A DNA stretch of 15,782 nucleotides from contig VXZL01000208.1 of NCBI GenBank assembly GCA_009845505.1, positions 1 through 15,782 of the forward strand, written 5' to 3'. Shown here piece after piece: positions 13,430 through 15,782 of the stretch; position 1 is the first letter of the stretch, and each line of letters opens with the position of its first letter. The DNA is from Candidatus Poribacteria bacterium. Its GTDB lineage: Bacteria > Poribacteria > WGA-4E > WGA-3G. Below the pieces are notes generated by a model. The model made no database searches. It had not been told where the DNA came from and was given only the letters and a program-made list of their open reading frames with translations. The translations under genes were made by a program, and so were the position numbers.

Positions 13430-14884
13430 ATGATTCCAATCAAAATCCTCGCAATTGGTGCGGGCGGTCTGCAACGCGCCTTGACTCATGAGTTTGTTCA
13501 TATCCTCAACCAACGGAACCTCTACAACGGTGGCATCTTTGTTGGACAGCCACGGGGTACGGAAAAAGCCGATGCCTTTAATCGACAGGATGGTGTCTAT
13601 CATGTTGTCACATTTGACTTGAGTGGCATCCACAATGTCCAACGGGTTGAGAGCGTTGTTGGGGCAACGACCCTCTCCACTAAAACCGGTCGTGACTGGT
13701 TCTATTCCCAAACTGAGAATCCACTAGACCTCGTGCTTATCGGTGTAACTGAGGCGGGGATTGCCAAGGGTGAGTTGGCGATGGATGTACTGGACGAGAC
13801 CCTCTATCGTTATTTTTCTCATCATGGTGCTGATGCGACGCTCTGCGTTATTAATACCGATAATCTCCGAAATAATGGCGATATTATTCGGGATATTCTC
13901 TGCGACGAGTATCCGAAGCGCAGCGATGCTTATACGACGTGGTTGGAAACAAACGTCGGTTTTCTCAACGAAATGGGAGATCGACTTGTGCCACAGGTGT
14001 ATGCTGTACCTGAAGAGATTAAAGCGGCTGCGCGCGCCCAGATTGAAACACCCGATGAACTGATAACATACGCCGAGAAGTCGCCCGCGACACCGCTTAT
14101 CTTGGAAGACTTGAAGGACATGTTACGCGTGCCGTTCAGCGAACTTCAGGATCAGGGTGTTGTTGTGAGTCGGGAGAGCATTGAACCGTATCACGATTGG
14201 AAGTTGCTTTTGGTGAATTCTGTGCATGTGCCGGGGATTACGCATAAAGGGGTGCTTTCTGGTATCGAGTATGTTAACGAGGCAGCGACGCACCCAATCT
14301 TCGCACCGCATCTTGAACGTCTTATGGAAGGATATGCCGAGATTGTGGAGGCGGATATTCCGATAGCTGGGAAAAGTGCAAGGGCATACACCTTGGAGTT
14401 TGTTGACCGTATCCGAAGTGTCAAAGATGACAATGCCCGTATTAACATCATCGAGACGGTGAAGTTACGGGAGCGCGCTGCGGATATCGTCCGTTCGCCG
14501 AGCTATGATGCCAGTCCGGAACTTTTTAAATCCGACTTCGCGTATTCCTTCGCAACCGTCCTCCGATTCCTAACACCGCATACGGTGTCGGGTGCTGATG
14601 ACTATCGGGGTATTACTGATACCGGTACGGAGTATGAGATCCGTGATCCTGACCGAACAATACAGGACATTCTGACAGGGGCGTTTGGGGCGAGTCGGGC
14701 GGATGTGTCGGAACGTATTTCTGCTATTTTCTCGAATGCGACGCTTTGGTCACCTGTCGGATCTGCATCGCCAAGCGGTTTGAGCGAAAATCAGGATTTT
14801 ACAGCGCGCGTCGTGGCGTATTATCATCGGTTGGTCAACGGAGAGACGTGTCTTGAGGTTTTGGAGAGTATTAATAGCGGGTAG
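13430..14884 (+). CDS. Mannitol dehydrogenase / fructuronate reductase family oxidoreductase
   Basis: The 484-residue product belongs to the long-chain polyol/uronate dehydrogenase family (mannitol 2-dehydrogenase, fructuronate and tagaturonate reductases), which interconvert keto-sugars and sugar alcohols or acids with NAD(P)H. The length matches the 480-490 residue members. Features are an N-terminal nucleotide-binding AIGAGGLQRA (8-17), INTDNLRNNG (141-150) matching the family D-N-x-x-N-N-G block, and the catalytic K-x4-N-x2-H in DWKLLLVNSVH (Lys258, Asn263, His266), followed by ITHKG. The substrate within the family is undetermined. The ribosome binding site is weak (AGGT at 13419-13422). 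It stands after a structured 128-bp gap and is convergent with the Gfo/Idh/MocA gene, so it is probably its own transcription unit. Confidence 0.88.
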   Translation: MIPIKILAIGAGGLQRALTHEFVHILNQRNLYNGGIFVGQPRGTEKADAFNRQDGVYHVVTFDLSGIHNVQRVESVVGATTLSTKTGRDWFYSQTENPLDLVLIGVTEAGIAKGELAMDVLDETLYRYFSHHGADATLCVINTDNLRNNGDIIRDILCDEYPKRSDAYTTWLETNVGFLNEMGDRLVPQVYAVPEEIKAAARAQIETPDELITYAEKSPATPLILEDLKDMLRVPFSELQDQGVVVSRESIEPYHDWKLLLVNSVHVPGITHKGVLSGIEYVNEAATHPIFAPHLERLMEGYAEIVEADIPIAGKSARAYTLEFVDRIRSVKDDNARINIIETVKLRERAADIVRSPSYDASPELFKSDFAYSFATVLRFLTPHTVSGADDYRGITDTGTEYEIRDPDRTIQDILTGAFGASRADVSERISAIFSNATLWSPVGSASPSGLSENQDFTARVVAYYHRLVNGETCLEVLESINSG

Positions 14885-14987
14885 CCGTCAGCGGTCAGCA
14901 ATCAGCAGAGAGTTGTAGCAATTGCGGATGTTGGTAACGCCACTGTGATCTCTTTGCTGAAAGCCGATAGCCGACTGCCGATAGCCA
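14885..14987. repeat. Long imperfect inverted repeat between convergent genes
   Basis: An 11-bp stem (14902-14912 with 14950-14960, one G-U pair) is extended outward by short paired blocks with single mismatches to about 14884/14978. The arms use the same TCAGC, GTCAGC and CGATAGC words as the element at 691-800. It exactly fills the gap between the two converging stop codons. It may serve as a bidirectional transcription terminator or be a dispersed palindromic element; both are inference. Confidence 0.6.
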
Positions 14988-15782
14988 CTAAAGCGAAATA
15001 AGCCCTTTTTTCCGCTGAAGGACGGCATCGTAGAACCGCATCGTGCCAACACAGTCATGGATACTTGAGATTGGCTCTCGGTCTTCACGAATGGCGTTAA
15101 CAAACTCAGTAAGGCTGATACCATCGCCTGTCAGTTCGCCGTTGCGCTGATCAGAAAAGTTTGAGGTGAAAGTGTTTCCGGATTCCGTGAAGTGTTGCGC
15201 ACCCCACAGGCCATCTAAAACGATGTATTCGTGTTGTCCGGTAATTTCGATGTAGTCGTAGTTACGCTGCCACAAGCGTTGACTCGTCAGTTGTAAACTT
15301 CCCACCGCGCCGTTTGTATATTCTACTGCAACAGCAAACGCGCCTTGCCCATCGACTTCGTTGTGAAAAACGCTAAGTTCCTTTACGTCCGCACCGGCGA
15401 TGTGCCGCGCCAAATCGAAATGGTGGATGGCGAAATCGAGCAGATACTGCTTCACGGTCGGATATTTTCCGCTACAGAACGAGCAGAAGAGTTGCGTGAG
15501 TTGCCCGAAGGATTCGGTCTGCATAATCTGCTTTGCTTCTCGCACACCGAGACTGAACCGGCGTTGAAAGTTCACCATTAGCGTTTTGCCGTGCTGTTCT
15601 GCGGTTTCTGCCAGTTCGAGGGTTTCCGCGAGAGAGGGTGCCGGAGGTTTCGGGACGAAGACGTGGTACCCCGCTGCGAGTGTTTCAAGCACAAGCGGTT
15701 GTCGAGGGTCGGGCCCCATGCTAATGATAACGGCTTCAAGGTCTTCTTTTTCAAACATTTCGTGCCGGTCGGTGTAATATCT
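14988..15782 (-). CDS. Gfo/Idh/MocA family oxidoreductase (5' end beyond the window)
   Basis: The reverse-strand frame stays open to the window edge. The eight codons before the first internal ATG (15758) read RYYTDRHE and continue smoothly into MFEKEDLEAVIISMGPDPRQ, the usual second half of a Gfo/Idh/MocA Rossmann domain. The gene is therefore partial and its GxGxxG segment lies to the right of 15782. Family enzymes are NAD(P)-dependent sugar or inositol dehydrogenases. Visible features are the family lysine in HVFVPKPPAPSLAE, GKTLMVNFQRRFS, the LLDFAIHHFDLARHIAG block with the active-site histidine pair, and the C-terminal beta-sheet domain ending AVLQRKKGLISL. Substrate unknown. It converges on the polyol dehydrogenase gene across a palindromic spacer. 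Confidence 0.92.
   Translation of the reverse strand, partial: RYYTDRHEMFEKEDLEAVIISMGPDPRQPLVLETLAAGYHVFVPKPPAPSLAETLELAETAEQHGKTLMVNFQRRFSLGVREAKQIMQTESFGQLTQLFCSFCSGKYPTVKQYLLDFAIHHFDLARHIAGADVKELSVFHNEVDGQGAFAVAVEYTNGAVGSLQLTSQRLWQRNYDYIEITGQHEYIVLDGLWGAQHFTESGNTFTSNFSDQRNGELTGDGISLTEFVNAIREDREPISSIHDCVGTMRFYDAVLQRKKGLISL

Noticed and set aside
15345..15777. Plus-strand open frames at 15345-15581 and 15586-15777
   Set aside because: They lie opposite the Gfo/Idh/MocA gene, which has clear family motifs on the minus strand, and show no domain of their own.

Overview
The window reads like a chromosomal piece of a Poribacteria-like or related environmental bacterium. This is inferred from gene content alone: secreted WD40 propellers ending in type I dockerin modules, a PhyH-type dioxygenase, a Gfo/Idh/MocA oxidoreductase, and intergenic repeats built from TCAGC/GTCAG words. 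No rRNA, tRNA, CRISPR array, transposase or prophage gene was seen, and no gene-free stretch exceeds 300 bases.

Layout. Bases 1-156 hold the possible tail of an upstream gene, a candidate promoter and a 10-bp hairpin. hslV (157-690) and hslU (about 801-2312) encode the HslVU protease and are separated by a 110-bp imperfect inverted repeat. Next are two coupled genes for exported WD40-dockerin proteins: one of seven blades (2418-3623) and one of fourteen (3627-5723). A near-consensus sigma70-type promoter (5744-5772) then starts a long co-directional run to 13301 with gaps of at most about 22 bp. The run contains sppA, a PhyH dioxygenase, an internally duplicated helical protein, a P-loop/deoxyribosyltransferase-like fusion, a repeat-containing putative antitoxin with a MazF-like toxin, a 35-codon ORF resembling the C-terminal end of DUF262/DUF1524 nucleases, a small conserved-looking protein, a RimK-like ATP-grasp ligase and a GT4 glycosyltransferase. 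After a 128-bp spacer with nested palindromes come a mannitol-dehydrogenase-family oxidoreductase (13430-14884) and, convergent to it, a Gfo/Idh/MocA oxidoreductase that runs off the right edge.

The housekeeping parts are envelope and protein quality control (HslVU, SppA) and carbohydrate metabolism (polyol/uronate dehydrogenase, Gfo/Idh, GT4). The accessory core is 8441-11247. Its most striking element is the gene at 10197-10574, which carries two nearly identical copies (102 of 105 bases) of a 35-residue unit. The unit contains an EPEYTLDALVAVNP-like segment resembling the toxin-wrapping C-terminal tail of MazE, but no AbrB-like DNA-binding domain is evident. A MazF/PemK-like gene overlaps its 3' end. 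This looks like a toxin-antitoxin pair whose antitoxin is mainly a tandem array of toxin-binding peptides. That interpretation is inference and needs structural or functional testing.
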